This document shows positions 24,363 through 32,277 of a stretch of 33,418 nucleotides of DNA, piece after piece. The notes under the pieces were generated by a model. The model saw only the letters and a list, made by a program, of their open reading frames with translations. It was not told where the DNA came from and did no database searches. The DNA lies in the NCBI GenBank assembly GCA_007694035.1, contig RECM01000170.1, positions 1-33,418 of the forward strand, in the 5' to 3' direction. This DNA comes from Balneolaceae bacterium (GTDB lineage: Bacteria > Bacteroidota > Rhodothermia > Balneolales > Cyclonatronaceae). Every line of letters starts with the position of its first letter. Within the stretch, counting starts at the first letter, position 1. Both the position numbers and the translations under genes were made by a program.

Positions 24363-25196
24363 ATGCTGCTGAAAGCTGCCGGTAAAACGCTGGACCTCAC
24401 AACGCCCGTAATAATGGGCGTGCTCAATGTTACACCCGATTCCTTTTCGGATGGAGGCAGATTTAATTCTGCTGCCGTTGCCATGCAGCGGATCGGGCAG
24501 ATGATCAGCGAAGGGGCTGCCATAATTGATGTGGGGGGAGAGTCTACCCGGCCGGGCTCCGGGCCTGTTTCTCTTCAGGATGAGCTTGCCAGAATAAAAC
24601 CCGTTCTTGAACAGGCGGTAAAAGCCTTCCCCGACACCTTTTTTTCGATCGATACCACCAAATACGAGGTCGCAAGCGTGGCCCTCGAAGCCGGTGCCCA
24701 TTTTATCAACGACATCAGCGGGTTGAAAAAGGAACCCCGGTTTGCAGAACTTGCCGCCCGGTATGGTGCCGCACTCGTTATAATGCACTCATCGGGCGAC
24801 CCAAAAACCATGCAGATGAATCCCGAATACGGAAATGTTATCGATGATGTATATACCTTTCTGACCGCACAGGCTGAATTTGCCCGGAGTGAAGGGGTGG
24901 GCAGCATCATAATCGATCCCGGTATCGGCTTCGGCAAGAAACTCGAGCATAACCTGGCACTGCTCTCCAGCATCAGTACCTTTGCGAATACGGGGTATCC
25001 TGTTCTTGTAGGGGCATCGAACAAATCGATGATCGGAAACCTGCTCGATAACCGCCCGGTGGAGAAACGGCTGGCCGGAACACTGGCAGTGCATTACGAC
25101 GCCCTCACAAAAGGGGCAAAAATTATTCGTGTACACGATGTGAGGGAAGCATTTGACTCAATTTTAATTTATAATGCAATAAATCCACCACCTTAA
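24363..25196 (+). CDS. folP: Dihydropteroate synthase
   Basis: The 277-residue TIM-barrel enzyme condenses p-aminobenzoate with 6-hydroxymethyl-dihydropterin pyrophosphate in folate synthesis and is the sulfonamide target. All motifs are visible: MGVLNVTPDSFSDGG, IDVGGESTRPGS, FSIDTTKYEVA, INDISGLKK, IIDPGIGFGK, GASNKSMIG and RVHDVREA. The ATG at 24363 gives MLLKAAGKTLDLTTPVIMG, the usual N-terminus, so the start is firm. The cdaA gene begins 25 bp after its stop; a folP-cdaA pair is common in FCB bacteria. Confidence 0.97.
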   Translation: MLLKAAGKTLDLTTPVIMGVLNVTPDSFSDGGRFNSAAVAMQRIGQMISEGAAIIDVGGESTRPGSGPVSLQDELARIKPVLEQAVKAFPDTFFSIDTTKYEVASVALEAGAHFINDISGLKKEPRFAELAARYGAALVIMHSSGDPKTMQMNPEYGNVIDDVYTFLTAQAEFARSEGVGSIIIDPGIGFGKKLEHNLALLSSISTFANTGYPVLVGASNKSMIGNLLDNRPVEKRLAGTLAVHYDALTKGAKIIRVHDVREAFDSILIYNAINPPP

Positions 25197-25221
25197 TCAG
25201 AAACGGCAGCAGTTACTTCCC

Positions 25222-26034
25222 TTGATACCATTCGGCTTTCTTGAATTCGGACTTAAGGATCTATTCGAAACGCTGATCATAGCGTTTGTACTGTACTATC
25301 TGTACAGCTGGATCCGTGGTTCATTTGCCGTGCCCGCTTTTATCGGGCTCATCATCATCTTTGCGATCAATGTACTTGTGAGCGCGCTGGGGCTTACGAC
25401 CATTAATTTCATTCTCAGGCGCTTTATGGATGTGGGTATCCTTGCTCTGATCATCCTGTTTCAGCCCGAAATAAGGAAGCTGCTCTACCGGATTGGCCAG
25501 AACACGAATTTCGACCGGTTTTTTGGTGGGATTGAATCGGAAAGCGTAATTGAGGAGGTTATAGAAGCCGTAAAAAACATGGCCCGGACCAAAACCGGGG
25601 CGCTTATCGTATTTGCCAAAAGCTCAACGCTGCACGACCTGGTGGACGTGGGCACCAAAATTGATGCCCGGGTAAGCAGCAAGCTCATTATGACCATATT
25701 CAACAAGGAGACACCGCTTCACGACGGCGCGCTGGTAATCCGCAACGACCGTATTGTGGCCGCAAGCTGCTATCTGCCGATCAGCCAGAATCCGAATATC
25801 TCTTCTGTTTTCGGTACCAGGCACCGGGCGGCGGTGGGCGTAAGCGAATCGAACAACGTATTTGTTGTGGTCGTATCGGAGGAGACCGGACGTATTTCCA
25901 TCGCATTTAACGGCGCCCTTACCAGCGGATTGACCATACAGAAACTGCGCAGCGAGATGGAGCTTCACCTGAGCGATCAGTCGGAAAACCGCGAAGACCT
26001 TAGTTTCGTGAGCGAAGAGCTGGAGCTCAAATAG
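25222..26034 (+). CDS. cdaA: Diadenylate cyclase CdaA (c-di-AMP synthase)
   Basis: The 270-residue protein has three N-terminal helices (about 12-30, 37-57, 67-82) and a cytoplasmic DAC domain with the active-site motifs LHDGALVI (Asp168-Gly-Ala) and GTRHRAAVG (Arg200-His-Arg202). It makes c-di-AMP from two ATP at the inner membrane; in other phyla this messenger governs potassium and osmolyte transport and cell-wall homeostasis. Start is a TTG at 25222 (TTGATACCATTC). It probably shares a transcript with folP. No c-di-AMP phosphodiesterase (GdpP/PgpH) lies nearby. Confidence 0.95.
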   Translation: MIPFGFLEFGLKDLFETLIIAFVLYYLYSWIRGSFAVPAFIGLIIIFAINVLVSALGLTTINFILRRFMDVGILALIILFQPEIRKLLYRIGQNTNFDRFFGGIESESVIEEVIEAVKNMARTKTGALIVFAKSSTLHDLVDVGTKIDARVSSKLIMTIFNKETPLHDGALVIRNDRIVAASCYLPISQNPNISSVFGTRHRAAVGVSESNNVFVVVVSEETGRISIAFNGALTSGLTIQKLRSEMELHLSDQSENREDLSFVSEELELK

Positions 26035-26223
26035 AGATTCATCGCATGATTACATGCCTTTCTGTGCATTAATCCATGTAATTGGACCTCAAAAACTCGG
26101 GCTGCATGCCCTGCGCAAACAACGGATGAACCCGGGCGGCTGAATTTCCGAAAATATCAGGTCCGCCGATTTTATTAAGCTGATCGCTAACCGTATATTA
26201 CCCGACATTTAAAATGCGTGGTT

Positions 26224-27450
26224 ATGAATATTGAGGTAACATCGGAAACCGGCCGTCTGAAGGCCGTAATTGTACATACGCCCGGAAGAGAAATTTCGCT
26301 GGTAAATCCCGACATCAAGAATGCCCTGCTGTTCGACGACATCATTTTCGAGGATGATGCCCGCCGCGAACACCTCGGTATGATCGATCTTATTAAAACG
26401 GGAATGCCGGAGGGTGGCAAAGTATTTGAAATCGTTGACCTGATAAGGGAGTGTTTCAGGGAAGAGAATGCCCGTCACCATTTTATCGGTAATCTTATCG
26501 AGACGCTGCCATTCGAAAATCTGCACACCATTGAAAGCGACCTTCACAAACTGGATGAGGAATCTCTCATTCAGTTCGCTATCGAAGGCACCACCCCGGC
26601 TCTGCGCGACTTTATCCTGCTTCCATCCCCTAATCTGCTTTTTACGCGCGACCTGGCGGCTGTAGTAGGTACATCAGTCGTTATTTCCAGGGCGGCCATG
26701 AAAGCCCGCATCCGTGAATCTCTGCTCACCGAAACACTGATCCATCATCATCCCCTTTTCAGTACAATCCGGAAAAACGCCATAAAAATTGACTCCGGCG
26801 ACAGTATTGAGGGCGGCGACATTCTTGTTCTGTCCGACAAAATAGTTCTGATCGGCATGAGTGAACGAACCTCCTTCAGCGGGCTGATGAATGCATCCAG
26901 CCAGCTGTTGAAAAAAGGTGTAGAACACGTGCTGATTGTAGATATACCCAAGCAGCGATCGTCGATGCACCTCGATACGATCTTCACATTCTGCAGCGAA
27001 AACGAATGTGTGGCCTACCCGCCGGCCATTATCGACAGAAGAAACAATGTGGTTCACCTGACCCTTGTGAACGGTGTTGTCTGTACGGAACTCAGAGAGT
27101 CGCTAAAATCGGTAATCGAGGAATTAACCGGGCGGGAATATACGTTCATCAAGTGTGGCGGTGAGGAAATCACCAATCAGCAGCGTGAGCAGTGGTCAGA
27201 CGGTGCCAATGTATTCGCCCTGGCACCCGGACTTATTATCGGCTATGAACGTAACATTAATACATTCCAGGCATTAGAAGAGCATGGTTACAGGATTATG
27301 AACCAGTTTGAATTCGGCGATGCCTACAGAGACCAGAGGTACGTACCGGGGAAGGACCCCAAAACAGCCGTACATTTCCATGGTCACGAACTCTGCAGAG
27401 GCCGTGGCGGTGCACGATGTATGACAATGCCCATATCGCGTGAAGTATAA
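26224..27450 (+). CDS. arcA: Arginine deiminase
   Basis: The 408-residue enzyme converts arginine to citrulline and ammonia. It shows the guanidino-modifying fold motifs: LLFTRDLAAVVG, SIEGGDILVLSDKIVLIGMSERT, MHLDTIFTF and the C-terminal GGARCMTMPI with nucleophile Cys399. I use the ATG at 26224 (MNIEVTSETGRLKAVIVHTPG); a GTG two codons upstream is less likely. No ornithine carbamoyltransferase, carbamate kinase or arginine/ornithine antiporter gene is adjacent, so it is not in a full ADI operon in this window. The M50 protease gene starts 6 bp after its stop. Confidence 0.95.
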   Translation: MNIEVTSETGRLKAVIVHTPGREISLVNPDIKNALLFDDIIFEDDARREHLGMIDLIKTGMPEGGKVFEIVDLIRECFREENARHHFIGNLIETLPFENLHTIESDLHKLDEESLIQFAIEGTTPALRDFILLPSPNLLFTRDLAAVVGTSVVISRAAMKARIRESLLTETLIHHHPLFSTIRKNAIKIDSGDSIEGGDILVLSDKIVLIGMSERTSFSGLMNASSQLLKKGVEHVLIVDIPKQRSSMHLDTIFTFCSENECVAYPPAIIDRRNNVVHLTLVNGVVCTELRESLKSVIEELTGREYTFIKCGGEEITNQQREQWSDGANVFALAPGLIIGYERNINTFQALEEHGYRIMNQFEFGDAYRDQRYVPGKDPKTAVHFHGHELCRGRGGARCMTMPISREV

Positions 27451-27456
27451 ACCATT

Positions 27457-28668
27457 TTGAGCCAGCACCCCGCACTAAATATTCCCGAAGAGACCGGAGA
27501 GAGTGACCCGAGAAGCGAATTAACAGGCAGAACGATCGCAAAACATCTGCTGCTGTTTGTTCTTACGTTCATTTCATGTGCCGTAATGAGCAGCGCATTT
27601 TCTGTCGGAAGGTTCGCAGAGTCGGCTTCATGGGTCGACAATATCATGGTCATTGCCCGCGATGGCGGCCTGTTTGCCACCCTGTTGCTCGGATTTCTCG
27701 GCGTTCATGAATTCGGCCACTATTTTGCGGCTGTGAGGCACAGGGTGAAAACAACACTGCCCTATTTCATCCCACTACCCATCATCTCGCCTATCGGAAC
27801 CATTGGCGCCGTAATCCGCATTAAAGAACAGGTGAGGGATACTGTAAAACTTTTCGATATCGGCATCGCCGGCCCGATTGCGGGTTTTGTTGTATCGCTG
27901 GGCATCCTTATATGGGGCTTTGAAACCCTTCCCGGTCCGGAATTCCTTGAAGGCTTTGCCGGCCATGAAACCACCGTGGCCTATGTGCAGGAACACGGCA
28001 CATTCCCCGATGAGCCGCCGGAGGTTGGCGAGGGCCAGTTACTGATGCTTGGCAACACCCTGTTGTATGGCTTAATCGCATCGTTCTACGACAACGCTCC
28101 CCCGCTATGGGAAGCGTACCACTATCCGTTTCTGTTTGCAGGCTGGCTCGGGCTGTTCTTTACGGCACTTAACCTGATGCCCGTGGGACAGCTTGATGGA
28201 GGGCACATCCTGTTCGGGCTGGTCGGTTACAGAAAGCATAAGATCATCGCACGGGTGTTTTTCGGCATTGTTATAACACTTGCCAGCCTGGGTGTAATCC
28301 CGCCGCTGGTGCAGTGGCTCACAGATCACACGGCCTGGGCGCAGGGTCTCGTCTGGTCGGCCTGGGCACTGATCGTCTATATGCTGCTCCACAAAGCCTA
28401 CCGGGGTTCTCAGCTGTGGATATCGGCTGTAATGGCCATCTCGATGATTGCCTCGGCCCTGATGATTTACGTATTTTTAGGGATGGAGAATATTAACGGC
28501 TACACAGCCTGGATACTTTTTGCACTATTCCTCGTATTTCTCGTCAGAATTGAACATCCGCCTGTAACCTACACCATTCCGCTTACCCGCGGACGAAAAA
28601 TACTCGGGTGGTCCACGATGGCAATATTCCTGCTCTGCATAAGTCCAAATCCCCTTTATCTGATCTGA
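27457..28668 (+). CDS. M50 family site-2-type membrane zinc protease
   Basis: The 403-residue multi-helix protein has the S2P signatures in membrane segments: GVHEFGHYFAA with zinc ligands His84 and His88 and catalytic Glu85, and LNLMPVGQLDGGHIL with the third ligand Asp247. I see no PDZ domain between them. Site-2 proteases cut transmembrane anchors, for example of anti-sigma factors or transcription factors, inside the bilayer. The TTG at 27457, 6 bp after the arginine deiminase stop, is the best start and puts a polar segment of about 28 residues before the first helix. Coupling to arginine deiminase is likely at the transcript level, not necessarily in function. Confidence 0.9.
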   Translation: MSQHPALNIPEETGESDPRSELTGRTIAKHLLLFVLTFISCAVMSSAFSVGRFAESASWVDNIMVIARDGGLFATLLLGFLGVHEFGHYFAAVRHRVKTTLPYFIPLPIISPIGTIGAVIRIKEQVRDTVKLFDIGIAGPIAGFVVSLGILIWGFETLPGPEFLEGFAGHETTVAYVQEHGTFPDEPPEVGEGQLLMLGNTLLYGLIASFYDNAPPLWEAYHYPFLFAGWLGLFFTALNLMPVGQLDGGHILFGLVGYRKHKIIARVFFGIVITLASLGVIPPLVQWLTDHTAWAQGLVWSAWALIVYMLLHKAYRGSQLWISAVMAISMIASALMIYVFLGMENINGYTAWILFALFLVFLVRIEHPPVTYTIPLTRGRKILGWSTMAIFLLCISPNPLYLI

Positions 28669-28723
28669 TTCAGACAGTTAAGGTTAATTTTAACATCGCA
28701 TTTAATTATCAATATCACGTTCA

Positions 28724-29149
28724 ATGTATTACAGAATCTTTGCCGTTCTCTCACTCATTTTCATAATCGCTGCATGCAGCCAACAGGATGCAGCAAACGG
28801 ACCCGACACGGCGGCGCCGGATTTATCCGGTATGCCACTTACGCAGCAGGTGGTTTACCTTGTGGAACTCGATGAGTACGAACAGGCGCTTGATCTGCTC
28901 GGCAACGCCGACCAGAATGACCCACAGGTGATGCAGCTCAAACGCGATACACACCTGTTGTACGGACTCTGGCTAACCTATTCCGCCGACTCCGTTCAGA
29001 TGTCGGAACGGATGGGTGGCGCATTACGGCATTTCAGAAGGGTGATGCAGCTCGATCCTGAAAACAGCCGGGCACAGGCCGAAATCGAACAGATTGAAGG
29101 AATCTATACACAAATGGGGAGGCCCATACCCGAGGGTGTGGCAGACTGA
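28724..29149 (+). CDS. Small lipoprotein with TPR-like helices
   Basis: The 141-residue product has a lipobox FIIAAC (Cys18), a short polar linker and helical repeats from about residue 40: QQVVYLVELDEYEQALDLLG, then MGGALRHFRRVMQLDPENSRAQAEIEQI, which resembles one or two tetratricopeptide-like units (the LDPENSRA end is typical). Predicted to be anchored in the periplasm or outer membrane; the partner is unknown. The smpB start is 1 bp beyond its stop, so both are translated from one transcript. Confidence 0.75.
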   Translation: MYYRIFAVLSLIFIIAACSQQDAANGPDTAAPDLSGMPLTQQVVYLVELDEYEQALDLLGNADQNDPQVMQLKRDTHLLYGLWLTYSADSVQMSERMGGALRHFRRVMQLDPENSRAQAEIEQIEGIYTQMGRPIPEGVAD

Positions 29150-29150
29150 A

Positions 29151-29633
29151 ATGGCTGCAAAACCACAACAACAGAAAAAAAGCACACCGGTTCTTCAGAA
29201 TAAGAAAGCATACTTCGATTATTTCATCGATAAAACCTATGAAGCCGGAATCGTTCTGCAGGGAACCGAGGTGAAGTCCCTGCGGCAGGGCAATGCCAAT
29301 TTCACCGACGCGTTTGCCTTTCTCAAAAACGGTGAGGTGTTTCTGAAGGATTTCTACATCAAGGAATTCGAATTCGGCACCTATACCAACCACGAGCCCC
29401 GGCGCATCCGCAAACTGCTGCTGCACAAAGATGAAATCGACAAAATCGACCGGGCTGTAAGTCAGAAGGCGATGACGCTTCTGCCGTTGAAAGTCTATTT
29501 CAAAAAAGGCCTGGCGAAGGTACTGCTGGGCGTGGCAAGAGGCAAGAAACAGTACGACAAGCGGGCCACAATGGCAGAGAAAGATGCGAAACGCGAAGTG
29601 AGCCGCAGAATGAAAGACGCCATAAGGCAGTAG
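29151..29633 (+). CDS. smpB: SsrA-binding protein SmpB
   Basis: A 160-residue protein with the SmpB motifs: NKKAYFDYFIDKTYEAGIVLQGTEVKSLRQG, KNGEVFLKDFYI, and the basic C-terminal tail KYDKR-type stretch (QYDKRATMAEKDAKREVSRRMKDAIRQ). It binds tmRNA and delivers it to stalled ribosomes for trans-translation. The ATG at 29151 lies 1 bp after the lipoprotein stop; a longer frame from 29094 overlaps that gene. tmRNA itself (ssrA) is not in the window. A hairpin with T-run at 29656-29697 ends the transcript. Confidence 0.97.
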   Translation: MAAKPQQQKKSTPVLQNKKAYFDYFIDKTYEAGIVLQGTEVKSLRQGNANFTDAFAFLKNGEVFLKDFYIKEFEFGTYTNHEPRRIRKLLLHKDEIDKIDRAVSQKAMTLLPLKVYFKKGLAKVLLGVARGKKQYDKRATMAEKDAKREVSRRMKDAIRQ

Positions 29634-29655
29634 GCCCTTCCTTATGGAAGGCGAT

Positions 29656-29697
29656 GACATAATCGGATTTCACCTCGTGTCGGATTTATGTCTTTTT
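29656..29697 (+). terminator. Probable terminator after the smpB gene
   Basis: GACATAA (29656-29662) pairs with TTATGTC (29686-29692), followed by five T (29693-29697). A smaller CCTTCC/GGAAGG hairpin lies just before (29638-29650). The stem is AT-rich and moderately weak. Confidence 0.6.
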
Positions 29698-29796
29698 GCG
29701 AACCCACGCTTCCGGGTGCATGGCATGCTTTCACTCTCCCGGGTGAATGCGCCCTGCCGGGCAGTTTCTGATCAATCTGCCCGGTGCTGGCACCCG

Positions 29797-29833
29797 AAAA
29801 AAAAGGCTGCACCAACATGTGATGCAGCCTTTT
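29797..29833 (-). terminator. Rho-independent terminator of rnpB
   Basis: Read on the minus strand: AAAAGGCTGCA at 29833-29823 pairs with TGCAGCCTTTT at 29811-29801, ending in a T-run through 29797. It follows the RNase P RNA 3' end by less than 15 nt. Confidence 0.92.
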
Positions 29834-29841
29834 CAATATTC

Positions 29842-30211
29842 CTGCGACAGACCCTGTAAGCCGAATTCTGTATCCCGGGTTAGCGGGACGGTAATCATTT
29901 ATCTGGTCCCGGTATCACTACCGGGATCTTGCGATCTACCCGACAGCGTCATAACCAGCGGTACATACTGCCTGCTTGATCTTGCACCCCGTGAGGTTTA
30001 CCATGCGAACGGATGTCACCATCCGGACCGGTGGGCTCTTACCCCGCCTTTTCACCCTTACCCCGGCAAGCCGGGGCGGTATATTTTCTGTGGCACTTTC
30101 TGTTCCCCCGGCGGACCGGAAGACCTTCCTGTTAGGAAGCACGGTGCTGGTGGGTGTTCGGACTTTCCTCTCCCCGATAAATCGGGAAGCGATTACCCGG
30201 ATCCATCGCAG
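29842..30211 (-). ncRNA. rnpB: RNase P RNA (M1 RNA, type A)
   Basis: The minus strand carries the two universal RNase P signatures. GAGGAAAGTCCGAACACCC is at 30170-30152 and ACAGAATTCGGCTTAC is at 29871-29856; these form the P4 core. The ends pair to make P1: CTGCGATGGATCC (30211-30199) with GGGTCTGTCGCAG (29854-29842), 13 bp including G-U pairs, which defines the limits to within a few bases. The span of about 370 nt fits a bacterial type A RNA. RNase P matures tRNA 5' ends. Antisense reading frames on both strands here are chance. A promoter precedes it and a strong terminator follows. Confidence 0.96.
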
Positions 30212-30216
30212 TAAAT

Positions 30217-30246
30217 CAAAGAACAATGGCCATGGTATGGCGTCAA
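30217..30246 (-). promoter_or_regulatory. Putative rnpB promoter
   Basis: On the minus strand, TTGACG (30246-30241), a 17-bp spacer and TTCTTTG (30223-30217) resemble a -35/-33 element plus an FCB-type -7 element (TAnnTTTG, with mismatches). Transcription would start about 6 bp on, at the first base of P1 (near 30211). Confidence 0.5.
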
Positions 30247-30265
30247 CTGCTAAACGTTCGTACCG

Positions 30266-30997
30266 TCAGGCATATTTTTCACGGGCGGCTTCAAAGAAGC
30301 TCGGATCCACAACAATGCGGCCACTGTTTTCGTCGATCACGATTTTGTTCATCCGCTTCACTTCCATCTGAACCTGCGGGGTCATCATCATACCCATGCA
30401 GGCGCCTCTTTCCATCGGGCACACGGCAAGGCCGTTGTTCAGGCCCTGGCGCAGGCGGTCATAGCTTTTCAGATAGCGCTGATTGAGCATGGAAGTTGCC
30501 TCTTCACGTTTTTCAAGAAGTTCCTTCTCCTCTTCTTCCGTTTTGTTGATCACGTCGTCGAGGTTGGCCTTCATCGATTCAAGTTCACTCTTTTTTTCTG
30601 CCAGGGAGGTTTCACTTTCGCCAAAGGTTTTTTCATACTCCTCTTCGAGCAGCAGAATCTCTTCAAGCCGTGACCGTGCATTTTCAATCGTCTGCTTCTG
30701 GGATTCGATTTCCTTTGTGAGGGCATCGTATTCCCGGTTGTTCCGGACGGTGAGCTGCTGGTCCTCATACTTTTTGATAAGGGCTTCCGCGTCGTTGATC
30801 TCCATGTTCAGGTTCGCTGTTTCAAGTTTCAGCTCTGTCTGTTCCGTTTTGATCTTTTTCACCCTGGCCTCAAGCCTGGAGATGTCGGTCTCCATATCCA
30901 TGATATCCTCAGGAAGGTCGCCACGGAGCCTCTTGAGCTCATCCAGCCTGGAATCGATGTATTGAAGGTCTACCAGGTTTTGAAGGATTTCACGCAT
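30266..30997 (-). CDS. Coiled-coil / C4-type zinc-ribbon family protein (CdsZ/CT398-like) with degenerate zinc site
   Basis: The 243-residue protein has a long antiparallel coiled coil (about 1-175) and a C-terminal domain normally a C4 zinc ribbon. Relatives read ERGAC-x-x-C ... C-E-x-C-G-R; here it reads ERGACMGM (Cys200 kept, Met203) and IDENSGR (Asp222, Ser225 in place of two Cys). Three of the four metal ligands are therefore missing, although the surrounding residues are conserved; an extra Cys193 is present. It follows the nif3 gene by 4 bp on the same strand, a pairing common in Bacteroidota. Function in these bacteria is not settled; a scaffold or nucleic-acid contact role has been proposed for the fold. 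Confidence 0.88.
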   Translation of the reverse strand: MREILQNLVDLQYIDSRLDELKRLRGDLPEDIMDMETDISRLEARVKKIKTEQTELKLETANLNMEINDAEALIKKYEDQQLTVRNNREYDALTKEIESQKQTIENARSRLEEILLLEEEYEKTFGESETSLAEKKSELESMKANLDDVINKTEEEEKELLEKREEATSMLNQRYLKSYDRLRQGLNNGLAVCPMERGACMGMMMTPQVQMEVKRMNKIVIDENSGRIVVDPSFFEAAREKYA

Positions 30998-31001
30998 AAT
31001 T

Positions 31002-32090
31002 TTATTCGCTTTTTTTTGGTTCAGTGTTCTTGTTTAATTCAAAATTCAAGGCAAAACTCTGCACCGGGTTCGTATTGACCCGGGTAGTAAAAATTTCGAG
31101 ATCAGGGAAGCTCTTCTTCAGCTTCATAACCATTGTTTCGAGGATGTGGACTTCGCTTTCGTAATGTCCCACATCTGCCAGCAGAAAACCCGGTTTACCG
31201 GAAAAAAAATCGTGGTATTTCACATCGGCCGTCACGAAGGCATCAGCCCCCGAAGCCATCGCCCTTTCGGCCAGCGAAACACCGGCCCCGCCGCATACAG
31301 CCACCTTTTTTATGGTTTCCGAACTGCCCGAATAGCGTATGGATGAGGAACCAAGACGACCGGCAAGCCTTTCCAGAAAAGCATTTTGCCCAAGCGGCTC
31401 ATCCAGCTCGCCTGTCACTCCGAAACCCGAGCTCTGCGACGGCTGGTCGACCGGAATCACAACCATACCGTTGCGGAAACCGGGAATAAGTTCTTCTATT
31501 GAGGCGACAATTGCGGGCAAACGGAAGCTGTCGGCCGTAAATTCTACGAGGGCATAACCATTATCATTATCATTATCACTACCACTATCATCAGTAATCG
31601 GTACCGTAACAGCACGTACACCGGTTTTTGCCAGCAGTGCGGTAATTTTTTCTGAATGGTTAGCAGGGCATGTAACACGGACAAGCTGCAGGGATTTAAG
31701 GCTGCTTTCCAGAAATCTGCAGTTTTTAAGGCCAATTTTTTCGGCCATGGCGAACGAAACACCCTCGCGGGCAGCATCCAGGTTGGTATGCACTGCCAGA
31801 ACGGCAATGTCGTTGCGGATCAGATGATAAACCAGGCGCCCGGTCGCGTCGGCGGTGGTTACCGATGAGAGCTTTTTGAAGATGACCGGGTGGTGGGCAA
31901 CAATGAGGTGGGATCCGGTATCTATTGCCTCCTGAACCACATCATCGGTTACATCGAGGCACACAAGCACACGTTTAACAGGCTTGTCGGGTTGGCCAAT
32001 CAGCAGTCCGACATTGTCGTAATCCAGTTTCGTTTTGAGGGGAGCCCAATCCTGGAAGAAGTCGGATATGTGATTGGCTGAAGTTTTCAT
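31002..32090 (-). CDS. Nif3-like dinuclear metal centre hexameric protein
   Basis: A 362-residue long-form Nif3 protein: the N-terminal half has WAPLKTKLDYDNVGLL, LIVAHHPVIFK (metal ligands His66, His67) and AVHTNLDAA; a PII/CutA-like insert covers about 125-235; the C-terminal half has VAVCGGAG, GADAFVTADVKYHDF and LLADVGHYESE. The family forms a toroid with paired metal sites; some members are proposed GTP cyclohydrolase-type or hydrolase enzymes, but the reaction is unsettled. A SDNDNDNG stretch (168-175) within the insert is a hexanucleotide-repeat expansion. The gene is divergent from the YggS gene. Confidence 0.92.
   Translation of the reverse strand: MKTSANHISDFFQDWAPLKTKLDYDNVGLLIGQPDKPVKRVLVCLDVTDDVVQEAIDTGSHLIVAHHPVIFKKLSSVTTADATGRLVYHLIRNDIAVLAVHTNLDAAREGVSFAMAEKIGLKNCRFLESSLKSLQLVRVTCPANHSEKITALLAKTGVRAVTVPITDDSGSDNDNDNGYALVEFTADSFRLPAIVASIEELIPGFRNGMVVIPVDQPSQSSGFGVTGELDEPLGQNAFLERLAGRLGSSSIRYSGSSETIKKVAVCGGAGVSLAERAMASGADAFVTADVKYHDFFSGKPGFLLADVGHYESEVHILETMVMKLKKSFPDLEIFTTRVNTNPVQSFALNFELNKNTEPKKSE
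31560..31577. repeat. Hexanucleotide microsatellite (ATTATC)3 within nif3
   Basis: Three perfect copies of ATTATC (GATAAT on the coding strand), encoding (Asp-Asn)3 in the Nif3 insert domain, with degenerate copies beyond (ACTACC, ACTATC). Length changes by whole units keep the frame. Confidence 0.9.
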
Positions 32091-32277
32091 ACTTTCGTGG
32101 GGATTCGCCCTCCCGACGATGGTTGCATCCGTAATAAACGCAGTATGAAAATCAACGACATTATATAATTTGACACGCTACAGTACATATGCTGCAACTG
32201 ATTTTTTAGACAGAAGGTAAAAATACCACTATTTTACATAACATTAAAGCTGATGAATTGAAAAAGTATATGAACTG

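Noticed and set aside
29094-29150. Upstream ATG extending SmpB by 19 residues
   Set aside because: It overlaps the end of the lipoprotein gene; the ATG at 29151 matches the family N-terminus.
29747-30371. Several overlapping reading frames on both strands at 29747-30371
   Set aside because: They cover the RNase P RNA and its flanks; the RNA signatures and P1 pairing explain the sequence.
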